From NCBI GenBank assembly GCA_033032865.1, contig JAWHQI010000121.1, positions 930,001-994,000 of the forward strand: a stretch of 64,000 bases of DNA, written 5' to 3'. The notes beneath the pieces are model-generated. The model ran no database searches. It was not told where the DNA came from and worked only from the letters and a program-made list of their open reading frames with translations. The position numbers and the translations under genes are program-made. Shown in pieces: positions 1 through 11,926 of this stretch (the stretch's first letter is position 1; the number at the start of each line of letters is the position of its first letter). This DNA is from Dactylorhiza incarnata. Lineage: Eukaryota > Streptophyta > Magnoliopsida > Asparagales > Orchidaceae.

Positions 1-180
1 CTTCACGCAGATGTTATTTCATCAACATCAAAGCAAAGTGATTGTGAACAAACACTCATATACTCTATGTAAATGGGATAATCTCTCTCATACACTTCAA
101 GTATAAATAAAAAGAAATGGTGCGGTGACATACTATAGATCTTCATTACCTACTTCACATATCTTTTGCAGAGATATACA

Positions 181-605
181 GGTGCTTGCGAGTTCTCTTC
201 AGGTACTCGCATACTAAATTTTCTATATACATGTTCTTATATCCTTTGCAGATAAAAATAGGTGCTTGCGAGTTCTCTTCAGGTACTCGCATACTAAATT
301 TTCTATATACCTGTTCTTATATCCTTCGCAGATAAAAACAGGTGCTTGCGAGTTCTCTTCAGGTACTCGCATACTAAATTTTCTATATAGCTTTTCTTAT
401 ATCCTTTGCAGATAAAAACAGGTGCTTGCGAGTTCTCTTCAGGTACTCGCATACTAAATTTTCTATATACCTATTCTTATATCCTTTGTAGATAAAAACA
501 GGTGCTTGCGAGTTCTCTTCAGGTACTCGCATACTAAATTTTTTATATACCAGTTCTTATACCTTTTTGAAGATAGAAGCAGGTGTTCGCGAGTCCTTAT
601 TCAGA
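181..605. repeat. 80-bp tandem repeat, about 5.3 copies
   Basis: Units begin with GGTGCTTGCGAGTTC at 181, 261, 341, 421 and 501, so the period is exactly 80 bp. A degenerate sixth partial unit starts near 581. The first five copies differ by only a few substitutions. There is no credible coding content. A non-coding array of this kind is common in the untranslated part of plant Ty3/gypsy elements or as a local satellite seed; no surrounding element can be recognised here. Confidence 0.9.
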
Positions 606-924
606 AATATATACGTGTTCGTGGGTGAGTTCTCTTCAGGCATTGACAAGTCCTCACAGGTATTTACATTTTTATATACGCATACTCTGTCTTCATAAGA
701 GAGGTGAATCTTGATTTGCATGGGTAAGTCTATTTTTTTAAGCTTCTCAAAACTTAAAAAAAATGCGGGGATTATGTTTACCCAGAAATCAGTGATCACC
801 TTGAGCTAGTTTTTTGCAGGTAACCGAAGCAATCCACACCCTCTTCCGGCAGTCCAAGTAATTTTTGCCGAAGATCCAAGCCCTGGCGATCCCTCATCGC
901 TCGGGTGGTTTCGCCTTTCGTCTC
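606..924. other. stretch without a recognisable gene
   Basis: AT-rich sequence between two tandem-repeat arrays, becoming GC-rich after about 840. Short open frames occur on both strands but show no domain, repeat or codon signature. Confidence 0.5.
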
Positions 925-1600
925 GTAGAGGTCGCGCTTCGCTCGACCTCTCCTAGAGGTCACGCCCCGCGTGATCCCTCCCTCGAGAGGTCACCCCTTT
1001 GGGGAGACCTCAGCTTGAGGCAGATCGCCCCAGCTGGGGCGATCTCGGCCTGAGGTCGACCTCTGGGCGACCTCGGCCTGAGGCAGATCGCCCCAGCTGG
1101 GGCGATTTCGGCCTGAGGTCGCCCTCTGGGCGACCTCGGCCTGAGGCAGATCGCCCCAGCTGGGGAGATCTCGGCCTGAGGTCGCCCTCTGGGCGACCTC
1201 GGCCTGAGGCAGATTGCCCCAGCTGGGGCGATCTCAGCCTGAGGTCGCCCTCTGGGCGACCTCGCCAGGTCGCCCCTTTGTGGCGACCTCAGCCTGAGGC
1301 AGATAACCCTAGCTGGGGTGATCTCGGCCTGAGGTCGCCCTCTGGGCGACCTCGCCAGGTCGCCGCTTTGGGGCAATCTTGGCCTGAAGCAGATCGCCCC
1401 AGCTGGGGCGATCTTGGCCTGAAGCAGATCGCCCCAGCTGGGGCGATCTCGGCTTGAGGTCGCCCTCTGGGCGACCTTGCCAGGTCGCCCCAGCTGGGGC
1501 GATCTCGGGCTGAATTCGCCCTCTGAGCGACCACGCTAGGTCGCCCTCTGGGCGACCTCGCCAGGTCGCCCCTTTGGGGCGATCTCGACCTGGGAGGTCT
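925..1600. repeat. GC-rich palindromic minisatellite
   Basis: From 1021 the unit has a 63-bp period, with CAGAT(C/T)GCCC at 1021, 1084, 1147 and 1210, followed by rearranged and shortened units to about 1600. Each unit contains a perfect 22-bp palindrome centred on CCCAGCTGGG and a second inverted repeat, GGTCGCCC-TCT-GGGCGACC. The long open frames across this block on both strands are by-products of the repeat and its lack of TAA/TAG, not genes. The block lies directly upstream of a TATA-like site, as repeats in an LTR U3 would. Confidence 0.88.
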
Positions 1601-1656
1601 CGGCTCCGGGCAGCCCATTCTTTCCTGACCTGCCCGTTTGGGCAGGCCTTCCCACC

Positions 1657-1664
1657 TATAAATA
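1657..1664 (+). promoter_or_regulatory. TATA-like box after the minisatellite
   Basis: TATAAATA followed by an AGGGGG-rich tract sits about 55 bp downstream of the palindromic array. It may be the promoter of an unrecognised LTR or other transcription unit. No start site or product can be assigned. Confidence 0.35.
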
Positions 1665-2855
1665 AGGGGGTAGGGGCCTTGGTTTTGATACCTTGGGAGA
1701 GTTTCCATCCCTTGCTTTTGACATGAGCGGTCTCATTTTTGAGACCACCGCATCTCTTCCCAGCAGCTGGGGCGGTCTCATTTTTGAGATCGCCAATACC
1801 TCATTTCAGCATCTGGAGCTATCTCATTTCTGAGACCTCGTTACCTCTTTTTCAGCAGATTCTGCTATCTCCTTCTAGGAGACTCTCGTCATCTCTTTTT
1901 TCCTCCCTCTTGCCTTCCATCACAGCTCAAAGTAACCAACCATCTAACAGTTTCCTTCCCCCTTCTCCTTTCAGCGTGAGCAAGTGTGAATCTGGAGCAT
2001 TTTTGGTTCAAATAGCAGTGTCCAAAAGTCCATAAAATCATTTCATTGGAAATAGATAATGGATTCTGAGGTAAGATCTATAATACTCCGTGTAGGTATC
2101 TTCTTAGCTAATTGTAAAGTACCACGTTCTTATAGTAGAACTAGATACATGTACATTTTCAAAGATTTTGAATTCATTCTAAATGAAATTCTCTGTTGAA
2201 TAGGAGCTGCTGATATTGGAGTAGCACTTGCAGTCTGGGATCCTGATTAGGATGATCTGCTAGATGTTGACAGTTATAGTGTTATTTGATTTCTTTTTCT
2301 TCATCTCTTGTTAGAGCATTGTTTAGCTCTCCATTTTGGACACTTGTTTGGACTATTTTTGGCTTTATTGTTGATCATTAGCCACTAGTTATATTGAACC
2401 TGTGCTATGATCATACTTTAGACTGCTATGTGATGCTGTTGAGATTTATGTTTATTCTTATACGTGCATACAGTTTTATGCTTAAGTCCAATATGTTAAA
2501 CATGTGTTTGGACACGGTTGTGAATGATTTATGTACGGATGAACATTGCACAAACCACCCAATTCCTACGTCGGGTTTGCGGCGGACATATGAGAAGATT
2601 GTTAGATATTTTATTAATATGTCCGCGCGTGTCGAGATCAACTCGGAATGACCCATTGGGTTGTGTGTGTCTACCTAGGGCTAGGCTCTACGCTGGAGAT
2701 ACTATAAATAGCCATTCCAAACTTGATGAGCTATTGTGTACTATCTTGAGCTAGAGCCCAAACACTAACACACGTCATGCTGATCCCTCAGAGTGAAAAT
2801 CTGCCCATTACTCTTCCATAGAAATTTGAAATGGTTTGCTACATATTTGATGACA
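1665..2855. other. left flank with no firm gene
   Basis: Non-repetitive sequence between the TATA-like site and the hAT element. Two things can be seen. A short ATG followed by a GTAAGA donor-like site lies near 2059-2075, with an AG-flanked frame near 2207-2270 that is open except for one TAG. A second TATAAATA lies at 2703-2710. Neither makes a gene on its own. The open frames at 2394-2651 and 2765-3091 show no recognisable family. Confidence 0.35.
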
Positions 2856-3387
2856 GTTATCACTATAGGTGCAAATAAAGCATGGTCCCAATTTCCCGAT
2901 TCAGGTCTGAACCCGATGAGGCCTATGCTAGGAAGCTTTACAAGGCCTCTTTTAGCTATAGGCCGGACCTGCAGCCAGGCCCAAGCACTAGGTGGCCTGC
3001 TGCCAGTCCTGAACAAGGACCGGACCAGTCCCCTGGCCTGACCCAATTTTGGCAACACAACAGTTGTGCTGCCACTTGCCAGCTTAGCCACCCGCGGTGC
3101 AATGGTGCCCTTATAAATAAATAAATAAAAAATTTATTTAAAGGCCGATAATGCCAGTCTTTACTTAATAAGGCCAAATGGCCTTAATTTATTATTAAAA
3201 TAAGGTCAAATAACCTTACGACTTATTTTACAGGCCAAATAGTCATGATGTTTGTTCTTATTTACATATATTGTTACATTGATGCTTCTTTTGCCTCATC
3301 CTCCCACTCATCTCTTCAATTGCATTGATTGCCTCTCACAATGATGACACTAATTCTCGAGTTACAAATCCTGATATCAAAATTGTG

Positions 3388-4165
3388 GATCACAAGCATC
3401 GTGCACAAGTGTGAGAGCACTTTGACAAGATCCGCATCAATGAAGAGTTAAAAACAAAATGTCGACATTGCGTAAAACTCACAACAAAAGAAAGCACAAC
3501 ATTGATGCAAAATTTTAAATCTTGTTAGGACAAAATAGCGTCAGAGTCGAGACAAGTACAATTATTATCAGCTGTGGAAATTTGGTCCAATGATCAAGTT
3601 AGACAATGAGAGGCGCAAATTAGAAATGTAATTACCATTCAATCATTATGACAACGAGATCGAAATAACATATATATGCAGCAAACTACAACCAAGCTAT
3701 CATCAGGCAAGTAGAACGGCATTTCGAGCCAATGCATACAAAGCTTATATTAAAATAAAAAAAATTAATAAAATATTTCAATATTTTTGATGGAAATGCT
3801 AGTTTAACGAGCGATATTTGGTCACGCAGATAACATGTAAGACTAACGTATATTTGCATAACTTTTCATTGGATTGATTCTATATCGTGGAAATTATCAA
3901 AACGTATTATTTTATTTGAAAGTATTGAATCACCACATACTGGAAATGTGATTAATCAAGTTATAATAAAATGCGCCCGAGAATTTAAAATAAAGGATAA
4001 AATAATGAATATTTCTTTTGACAATGTCTCAAATAATACATCGACGGTAGAATTATTAAAAAGAGATTTAAAATCATTACTAAATGATGTTTTTTCATGC
4101 TCAGTGTATGTCACGCACTAAATTTACTCGTGCAAGATAGTTTATCTTTTATGAAACTTTATGTT
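3388..4165 (+). pseudogene. hAT transposase, N-terminal and core part
   Basis: The + strand can be read as a BED zinc-finger remnant at about 3388-3530 (a WEHF-like start with Trp now a stop, then KTKCRHC, ending near an FKSC). The hAT core follows at about 3788-4140 (a LTSDIWS-like start, the line HWIDSISWKLSKRIILF, then NISFDNVSNNTST and a CHALNLLVQD-like segment). These are the usual order and wording of plant hAT transposases. Several stops are present, for example in the BED and after DIWS, so it is not functional. The frame breaks at 4165, where the Athila LTR begins, and resumes after 40955. Confidence 0.82.
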
Positions 4166-5955
4166 TGATATGAAAATTCTCGGAGATTGCGATTTTAAAA
4201 GCAAAGCAAGCAGTTTATGATGATATTCTCCAAACTTATATCTGATGAAGGCAAGTGTACCTTATCGTTTATAGTATAGGATATTTTATAAAAACCAAGG
4301 TCGTATTCCTCGGGGCGCGTTGATTACTTCTACTTCGAGGAGGTCACTATTATCTTATCTATTAATTTTTGAAGAGTTTTCTTAACTAAAGAGACAATTT
4401 GCAAGGTAAAAGAAAGGCTTAGACAATGATTAAAGAGATTAGTGTTCAATCTAAAATCACCTTGGAGTGAGAATAATCAAAGGTTGATAAAATTACTAAT
4501 TCCTTTTAAGTAAACTATTTGACCGTGGAGGTTCCCGAAGCCTGAGCATGTCTCTCTCGAGGGAAATGCCCAACTAAGTTTAGGAAAATTCAACCAAACT
4601 CTCGTTCTATAATCGAATACCTAAAACTTATTTTACGCTGTGAACCCCACTATTGGATTTGACTCTAATCTGGGAGATTTAAGTCAACCTCTCTTGAGGG
4701 ATGCGTGCAACTCTCATTACCCTTGAGTGATCGATTCATGCCTTGAGCCTCTCGGCTAGCTAAGTATGAAAACTTAAGTGAAAACCATATATCGAAAATA
4801 TGATCTCACTAAATAAAAATCAAGGGTAAATCAAAAGTGTTACTTAAATGGAAAAAGAGAGCTAACAATTCATAACTTGATTATCTCATCCTCGGATCAT
4901 TTCGATCGAGCACTAATGAGAGTTTTGTTAATCATGGTGGAGGGGAGATAGGAAAAAATGAGATTGCATGAAAAATTAACTAAAGTTGGAGAGAGAAAAT
5001 GAAAGAAAACAAGCTAAATTTTATTTAAAACCAAAGTGATTACAAGCTTACGAACATGTTACACTACTAGAAAAGAAAAGATTACAAGCCTTCACTAAAC
5101 TATTGCACGAAAGAAAAACTAGAGCATTACTTAAGAGAAAAGAAGAAAGAGAGAGAGAGAGAGAACATGAAAAATAAAGACATGAAGAAAAATACTTGAA
5201 AACAGCAACTATAGCAACTAGCAGCACCTCCCCTCTCCAAAATTCTGAACCCTGGACTCAAGGAGACCTCTGGAATTTATAGAAAAAATTTCAAGTTACA
5301 CGCCCTCGGTCACGAAAAAATTTCAAGTTACGCCTCGGTCACGGGCATGATCGAGGGCGTGTAACTACTGTTCTGCTGGCTGGGACAGTGGCGTGGGGAT
5401 TGCATGTCGATGCAGTGAAAATCGGCGATTACACGCACATGACTTGAAGGTCACGACCGTGTACTTGGGTGGTTATATTAAATGCAGCGTAAGCTTGAGT
5501 GCGGCGCGTCGGAAGTCAGACATCACGCGGGAGAGTCACGAGCTTGTCATGCTAGAACACGGGCGTGACTTGTGCGGCAATATTAGATTCGATGTCTAAC
5601 ATGCCCTCGTGGAAAGTTGGAAAGGACCATTAAAATTACACATCGTCGGACACGGGCGTGACCTAGGGCGTGACTTCTAGAACACAAGCGTGACTTCTGG
5701 AGATGAGCTCAAATCACGCGGCAACAACTCTGGATGCAAATTATTATTACACGCCCTTAGTCACGGGCGTGATCGAGGGTGTGTAATGCAAATTTGCCCA
5801 AATTACCCCAAAAATCTGCAAAATTATACAAAATGTTAAATTAGGTTCAAATTGAAGAAAAAAACTATTTATAAGCTAATATTGACATAAAAAGAGAAAA
5901 TCCTATTAACTAAACTAAAAATTTATAATAAAATTCATATAAAACCTACTTATCA
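4166..5955 (-). repeat. Athila 3' LTR
   Basis: This 1790-bp LTR is collinear with 39203-40950. It starts TGATATG and ends TTATCA. Around 5300-5790 it holds repeated CpG-rich inverted words built on CACGGGCGTGAC and ACACGCCCTCGGTCACG. The open frame at 5393-5599 lies within these repeats and is mirrored in the other LTR at 40397-40603, so it is not a gene. Confidence 0.93.
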
Positions 5956-6344
5956 AAACCCACACACTTGAGATTTTGCTATTGCAGAGCAAAAGTATGA
6001 GACATATTTTATAGGACATTAATATAATTTTTAATTAAGCTAAAAATTCATTTAGACCAAAAGTATGATAAGAATAAATTTTAGGAGGAATTAAGTCCTA
6101 AATTTTGATGATAATTTAAAAAAAATGAAAATGCTTAGCTAGGAATTTCTCAAGATAACTAACTAGCTAACAAAATTATAGAAATTATCAAACTAAATTA
6201 AATTAAAATTATAAGAACTCTATCTTAAAAGAAACTTAAGGAAAAAGTAACCTACTAAATATTGCTCTCTCCATAATTTAAATTATGTCTAGATCAAAGA
6301 TATTGGTTAGGGGGTTGGCATAAGAAGAGATCTTAGAATGGAGG

Positions 6345-6600
6345 TGATGAAATTTATCCTCTCACCTCACTCAATTTTTTTTGAAAATGTATATGTTTAG
6401 GAAAAATGAATTTTATCCTCTTACACCATGCCATATAATCTTTTAACATTCTCTTCTAATAAAATCCCAAAATATATATGTTTAGAAGTAATGAATTTTA
6501 TCCACTTATTCCATGTCATATAATCTTTTAAATAATTTTGGGTGCATATGTTTAAGAAATAATGAATTTTATCCTTTTATTCACATGACATATGATCATT
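6345..6600. repeat. short tandem repeat, 4 degenerate units
   Basis: The phrase TGAATTTTATCC...CATATAATC...TTTAA recurs near 6403, 6487 and 6560, with a shorter first copy near 6349. Spacing is about 70-85 bp. It is non-coding. Confidence 0.65.
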
Positions 6601-7121
6601 TAATACACTTTTTTTATATACCATCAAAGGGGTATGGTAGAGAAAAATTTCTAGTTTATAAATTAAGTTATTTTGAGAGCAAATTCTAGTAAATTAGAAT
6701 TTCCTAAGATCTAAAAAGCTAGAAAGAAAAATATAATAGAAATCTAAAGAGGTTAAGCAAATTTACTACAAAATGAAGCCATTTAAACTAAAAATAGAAA
6801 TCACGCTAAATAGATTTTCTAATCAAATTAAAATCATAAGATGGTTCTTTAAACAAAATTTTCTAAAATTTAAATTTAACAAATTATGACAAAACAAAAT
6901 TTTAGTCAATTAAAACATAAAAATTCGTATAAGCATTCTCAAATAGATTTACAAGAAATAACAAAAAAACAAGTAGGGGTTTTATAAATTTTTTTTTGGT
7001 TTTCATTCTAAGTTTTTCATATAGTTTTTTTTTTTGAAAATTTGCTATTATCTTTTTTTGATTTTTTACTAATAATAATAATTGTAAAAGAAACTAGTTT
7101 TAATCCTAATTTTTTTTAACT

Positions 7122-7204
7122 CTTAGACTTCCCAAGGTATGTGAAGGGTTCTCACCAGTACTAGGAGGTGTGCTGGGATGATAACCCAAATGTCCCTTTC
7201 TAAG
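7122..7204 (-). other. conserved structured element, copy 1 (Athila 3' region)
   Basis: An 83-nt block matching 38996-39083 and 50573-50660. The ends CTTAGA and TCTAAG can pair, and an inner GGGATGATAACCC can form a hairpin. The shared core includes ACTTCCC, GGGTTCTCACC, GTACTAGG and GATGATA. The nearby open frame 7123-7347 merely overlaps it. Confidence 0.7.
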
Positions 7205-7600
7205 ATATAAGACTTTCGATTATTTTTTTTTTGAATTTTTGGGTTTTTAAAGAGCTTGAATAAAAAAAATAAGAGAAAAATATTTTTTTTTGTTTTTTGA
7301 AGATTTTTAAGAACTATGTTTGCACCCCCACACTTAAAGTTAAACATTATCCCTAATGTTTAAAACTAAGTATGAAGCAAAAAAAATTAAATGCAATCTA
7401 AAACAATAAAGTAATGCAGGATAAAAGAAAAGGAAGGAGAGGGAAAAAAGGGCTTCCCTGATAATGAAGTTCTGGGGGAAGCGGCGGTGATCATGCAAAA
7501 AGCGTTAAAACAAAAACAAAAATAACAAAAAGATAACTTTGGGGTGCCTCCCAAAAGCGCTTTGATTAAGTCGTGTAGCTTGACCCATTCGATGCTCACG

Positions 7601-8700
7601 TTATTGGCGGGAGTAAAATGATTCACTCTTCTCGTTTGATAACTCCCCTGGAAGATACAATTTAAGACGGTGACCATTTACTTTGAAGGAGCCTTTTTCC
7701 GGGTGGGAAATGAGAACTGTCTCATATGACCAAGCCTCTTTAACGATAAAGGGGCCGGACCATCGAGATTTTAGCTTTCCTGGGAAAAGGCAAAGACGAG
7801 AATTATAAAAAGGACAAGATCGCCCAGCGAGAAAGTTTTTTGGAAATTTTATTTTTTTTGTCGTGATAAAACTTTGTTCCCTCCTTATAAATTGTGTTGT
7901 TCTCGTATGCATTCGCGCGGCACTCATCCAGTTCGTTTATTTAAAATATTCTTTGATCGGCCGCTAAAGTGGAATCGAGGTTTAAAAATTTAAGCGCCCA
8001 GAATGCGCGGTGTTCTAATTTGACCGGAAGGTCGCAAGCCTTGCAATAAACCAATTGATATGGTGTACAACCGATAATGGTCTTGTACACCATTTGACAG
8101 GCCCATAGCGCGTCATCGAGCTTAAGTGTCCAATCCTTCCTATTAATAGAAACAGTTTTTTCTAAAATCCGCTTAAGTTCTCGATTCACGACTTCGACTT
8201 AGCCGCTCGTTTGTGGGTGATAAGCAATGGATAGCTTGTGGGTGACACCATATTTCACTAAAATTTCAGCGAATTGACTATTACAAAAATGGCCCCTATC
8301 ACTAACTCTAGCGCGTGGCGTGCCAAATCGAGAGAATAACTTTTTTAAGAAATTTACGATGACTCTCGCGTCGTTGGTGGGGAAAGCTTATGCTTCCGCC
8401 CACCTTGACTCGTAGTCAACCGCAACGAGAATATATTTGTTTGAAAAAGAGGGAGGGAGAGGACCAACAAAATCGATACCCTAAAGATCAAAAATTTAGC
8501 ATTCTAGAAAAATATTTTGAGGGCATCTCATCCTGGCAGGAGATGTTTCTCGACCACTGGCAGCTGTCTCAAATACTCACAATGGTGTGAGCATCTTTAA
8601 AGAGAGTGGGCCAATAAAAGCCCGCATCCAGTGCCTTTCTAAACGGGAAAGATGATCGGCCGCCAAGTTTTCATCTCCCCCTTGTCCCAGATCTCTAAAT
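7601..8700 (-). pseudogene. Athila integrase (3' part of pol)
   Basis: Read on the minus strand from about 8690: a remnant of the HHCC zinc finger, then the catalytic core with GIDFVGPLPP and VAVDYESRW near 8470-8400, SDRGHF near 8300 and HPQTSG followed by VEVVNREL near 8200 (the D, D and E of the DDE triad are recognisable). The C-terminal part holds WSGPFIVKE near 7750, the GPF/Y module typical of chromovirus/Athila integrases. There is a stop inside the HPQTSG motif, another in the zinc finger, and shifts between blocks, so it is dead. The order after RNase H confirms Ty3/gypsy. Confidence 0.88.
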
Positions 8701-10059
8701 CAAACTCCTACAAGAGGAGGATCCATCGCAATAGATGGGGCTTGCCGTCCATTTTACTTACAAGATATCTAAGAGCCGAGTGATCTGTGAACACGATTAC
8801 TTTGGAGAGAGTGATATATGACAAAAACTTATCAAAAGCAAATACGATTGTTAGAAGCTCCTTCTCGATAGTGGTGTAGTTTGCTTGTGCCGACGTGAGT
8901 GTCTTGCTTGCATAATAAATCAGGTGGAAGTACTTGTTTACCCGTTGGCCTAATACGGCTCCCACTGCAATATCACTCGCGTTGCACATAATTTCGAAGG
9001 GTAACGACCAATCTTGTGCGACTAGAATCGAAAAATTTATAAGTTTTTCTTTGATAAGTTTAAAGGCTAAAAGACATTCGTCATTGAAAATAAAGGAAGA
9101 TTCTTTTTCGAGGAGATGGGTTAACGACTCTATGATTTTAGAAATTTTTTGAATAAAACGCCGATAAAACCCTGCGTGGCCTAGGAAACTTCTAATTGCT
9201 TTTACACTCGTTGGAGGGGGGAGCTTCTCGATAACTTTGATCATAAAATGACACCTCTCCCAATTGAGAGCTAAGTTTGTTTCCTCACAATGCTTAAGTA
9301 CATGCTCGACATTTTTTTAACAACCTTGAAAAGAATTTTCGAAAACGGAGAAGTCGTCCATGAAAACTTCCTTCACCTCCTCTACTAACTCGTCGAAGAT
9401 CACCAGCATACATCTTTGGAATGTAGTCGGCGTGTTACGAAGGCCAAATGACATCCTTCGATAAGCGAAGGTGCCAAAGGGACAAGTGAATGGTGTTTTC
9501 TCTTTGTCGTCGGGCGAGATAGGGATTTGGAAGTATCTCGACAAACCATCGAGGAAGCAATAGTAGGAGTAGACTGAAAGGTGTTCTAAGATTTGATCGA
9601 TAAATGGTAACAGGAAGTGATTCTTATGGGTGACATCATTTAGTTTCTGATAATCTATGCACATCCGTCAACCCATAACAGTACGGGTTGGGATCAATTC
9701 ATTATTTTTGTTTGCAACTATAGTTACTTCGCCTTTCTTTAGAACGACTTGTACTTGTCTAACCCAAGTACTATCCTAGATCGGGTAGATGATTCTCGCA
9801 TCTAAGAGTTTGATGACTTCATCCTTAACGACTTCTTTCATATTTGGGTTTAGCCGTCGTTGAGGCTAGATTGTGTTGCGGGAATTATCTTCGAGGAAAA
9901 TTTTATGAGTGCAGAAGGAAGGGTTGATCCCTTTGATATCAGATATTTGTCACATAATTGTGTGGTGGTGATTGCTTAAGACTATAGTCAATTCAGAAAT
10001 TTCTGAATCGCTCAGCTCGGATGATACAATAACGGGTAGCTTGGAATCTTTTTCTAAAA
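8660..10059 (-). pseudogene. Athila reverse transcriptase and RNase H
   Basis: From 10059 downwards: SDIKGINPSF, RRLNPNMKEVVKDE, a KKGEVTIV segment, then RMCIDYQKLND (9670), PFGTFAYRRMSFGL and the catalytic FMDDFSV (9360), with both Asp kept. The thumb and connection follow (SFLGHAGFYRRFI at 9190), then RNase H with YASKTLTSAQANYTTIEKELL (8900) and FTDHSALRYL (8785). It ends with a GGDENLAADHLSRLE remnant near 8660. Wording and order are those of Athila/Tat pol. Stops occur in the N-terminal part (about 9960, 9890, 9775, 9666) and a frameshift lies between 9317 and 9244. Element B inserted immediately upstream. Confidence 0.9.
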
Positions 10060-10064
10060 AGAGA

Positions 10065-11736
10065 TGAAAGTGCACACTGTGCCTCTGAGTATTATCTAGA
10101 GGGGGTGAATAAAGTTTTAAAAACTTTTATACCCAAGTTATGCACACACAATAAAACTGCTAAGATTTATGCAATCATCAACACCAAAATAGAATAAAGT
10201 AAGCTCATATAAACTGAAACAGAAAAACAGTAAACTGTAAATGGGACAACACAAAAATACAAAGCACAAAAGACACAAAAAATTATAGTGGTTCACCAAA
10301 ATATGGGTACTCCACTCTTCTACCACCCTGGTAGGAATGCACTAGTTGTGCCTGAGTCTTTTGATGAGGAGACTCTCAGAACCACTTAGTCTTTTGTTAA
10401 GGAGACTCTTAGAACCACTAAGTCTTTTGATAAGGAGACTCTTAGAACCACTGAATCCTTTGAAGAGGGATTCTTAAAACTCTTTTACAGATTGTAGAAT
10501 AAAAATAGAGAAAGGAGAAAAAAAGAAGTAATGGGATTCTGCTATATGAATCCTTTGGTAGCTATCACACAAGAGTTGTCTTTTGATATTCTTTAGTATT
10601 TGTGTATAATGAACCCTTGCTTATGATAGTGATGGTTGCAAGGGTGATAAGATTTTGATCCTGATATACTCTCTGTACTTTGATTGGATTGCTGTTATGA
10701 GATGATGAAGAAGAAGCAGCAAACTGTTTTGATCTTTTTCTCTACAGAGAAGTTGCTCTGTGTTCTGTGTTAGAGTTGAAAGAAGAAGAAGGAGAAGAAC
10801 AAATAATAGGTTGGTTGGTTTTCTCTTCCTCCTTCTGAATACTTATTCTCCGTCATTTAGAGTTTGAATTTCTTTCCTTTTCTGGTCTCCCCTTGAAAGG
10901 AATGTCCATTGGACAATAAAGGTTTCCTTCCATTTTGTTCCCGATCCGTCAAGACTGATTTGAATAACTTCCAAGAATGTCTTTTGTTGTGTCTCTGAAA
11001 TACTTCATTCCATTCTTGGCAATAAACGAGCTGTTAGAGAACAGATTTCATCCTTGCAGATCATCTGGAAGCGCACCAGAAAGGACAGCATAGAACATAC
11101 TTTTTCTGACTGTATTCGACGTAGCGTCGAATTGAATTTCTTTCTTATCGATGCACCTCTGAGTTCTTATAGGAGTAACTTCGAAATCCTTCTTAGCTCT
11201 GACTGAACTCAGATGTCGGTGTAGCGTCGAATTGACTTTCTTCTTATCGACGCACCTCTGAGTTTTTGTAGAAGTGGCTTCAAAATAGTTCTCAGCTCTG
11301 AATGAACTCAGTACTTCTTGACGTATCCATCGAGTTGGAAGCTTGAACTTGGACTTCAACTTCTGCGTCGAGTTGAAATAGAAGTTGCGTCGACTACTGA
11401 GATGCCTTCGACTGGCTTGACAATCTGTGTCGAGTATATCTCAATGTTGCGTCAAATTCACTTGTTACTCTGACTACTTGACTGAGTTACTTTGACTTCT
11501 ATTCAAAGTAGCTTCGACTTCCAGTCGAAGTTGCGTCGATTTCTATTCGACACAAGTTTTAACTCTGCTGAATTTTTGCTTATCTTGACCTGGTCTTGAC
11601 ACTCTAAGGTGAGTGTGACATCCTATGACACGTAATGACCATTTTACACTCTATATACACATGGGTAATAATCCTAGAGAGTAAAATCACCTATAGACAA
11701 TTTGTTAAGTTAAATCAAAAGGAATTTTTACCAACA
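10065..11736 (-). repeat. element B 3' LTR
   Basis: This 1672-bp LTR is collinear with 34777-36484. It contains three tandem copies of a GTCTTTTGATAAGGAGACTC word (about 10355-10475) and a U3 zone (11105-11560) rich in GCGTCGA/TCGACGC inverted words. It ends CCAACA at 11736, directly before the PPT. Confidence 0.94.
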
Positions 11737-11750
11737 ATCTCCCCCTATTT
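11737..11750 (-). other. element B polypurine tract
   Basis: The complement reads AAATAGGGGGAGAT immediately upstream of the 3' LTR start, as expected for the plus-strand primer of a copia element. It is nearly identical to the PPTs of C (14582-14595) and D (32184-32197). Confidence 0.88.
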
Positions 11751-11926
11751 ATCTTAACAAATTTTACAGATTGTTCAAAGTGATTTTACACATACTTTGA
11801 CATAAATCTTAATACAAACATATATACAAATACAATAGACTAAAGGTATGGTAAACTGAAAAACATCTGATTGATATAAGTAAATATTTATCAGAGTTAG
11901 TTACCCAAGAAAAGATCTACTTTCTA

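Larger units (their letters stand above)
5956..7600 (-). other. Athila 3' non-coding region
   Basis: AT-rich sequence between the end of integrase and the 3' LTR. Athila elements often carry an env-like ORF here, but none is visible. On the minus strand the segment next to the LTR (complement of CCCACACACTTG at 5959-5970) is the purine-rich tract expected of a PPT. The region also holds a small tandem repeat (6345-6600) and one copy of the 83-88-nt conserved element (7122-7204). Confidence 0.7.

Noticed and set aside
181..605. Regularly spaced repeats that might suggest a CRISPR array
   Set aside because: The whole 80-bp unit is repeated with no unique spacers, in a plant context; it is an ordinary tandem repeat.
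865..1708. Overlapping open frames of 62-152 codons on both strands
   Set aside because: They are translations of the 63-bp palindromic minisatellite; the repeats simply lack stops.
5393..5599. 68-codon frame with a near copy at 40397-40603
   Set aside because: Inside both Athila LTRs, over the CACGGGCGTGAC words; not a conserved protein.
7122..7204. tRNA-like or hammerhead-like reading of the conserved 83-nt element
   Set aside because: A GGTTC word is present but no cloverleaf or CCA-side stem forms, and no CTGATGA/GAAA hammerhead core is present on either strand.
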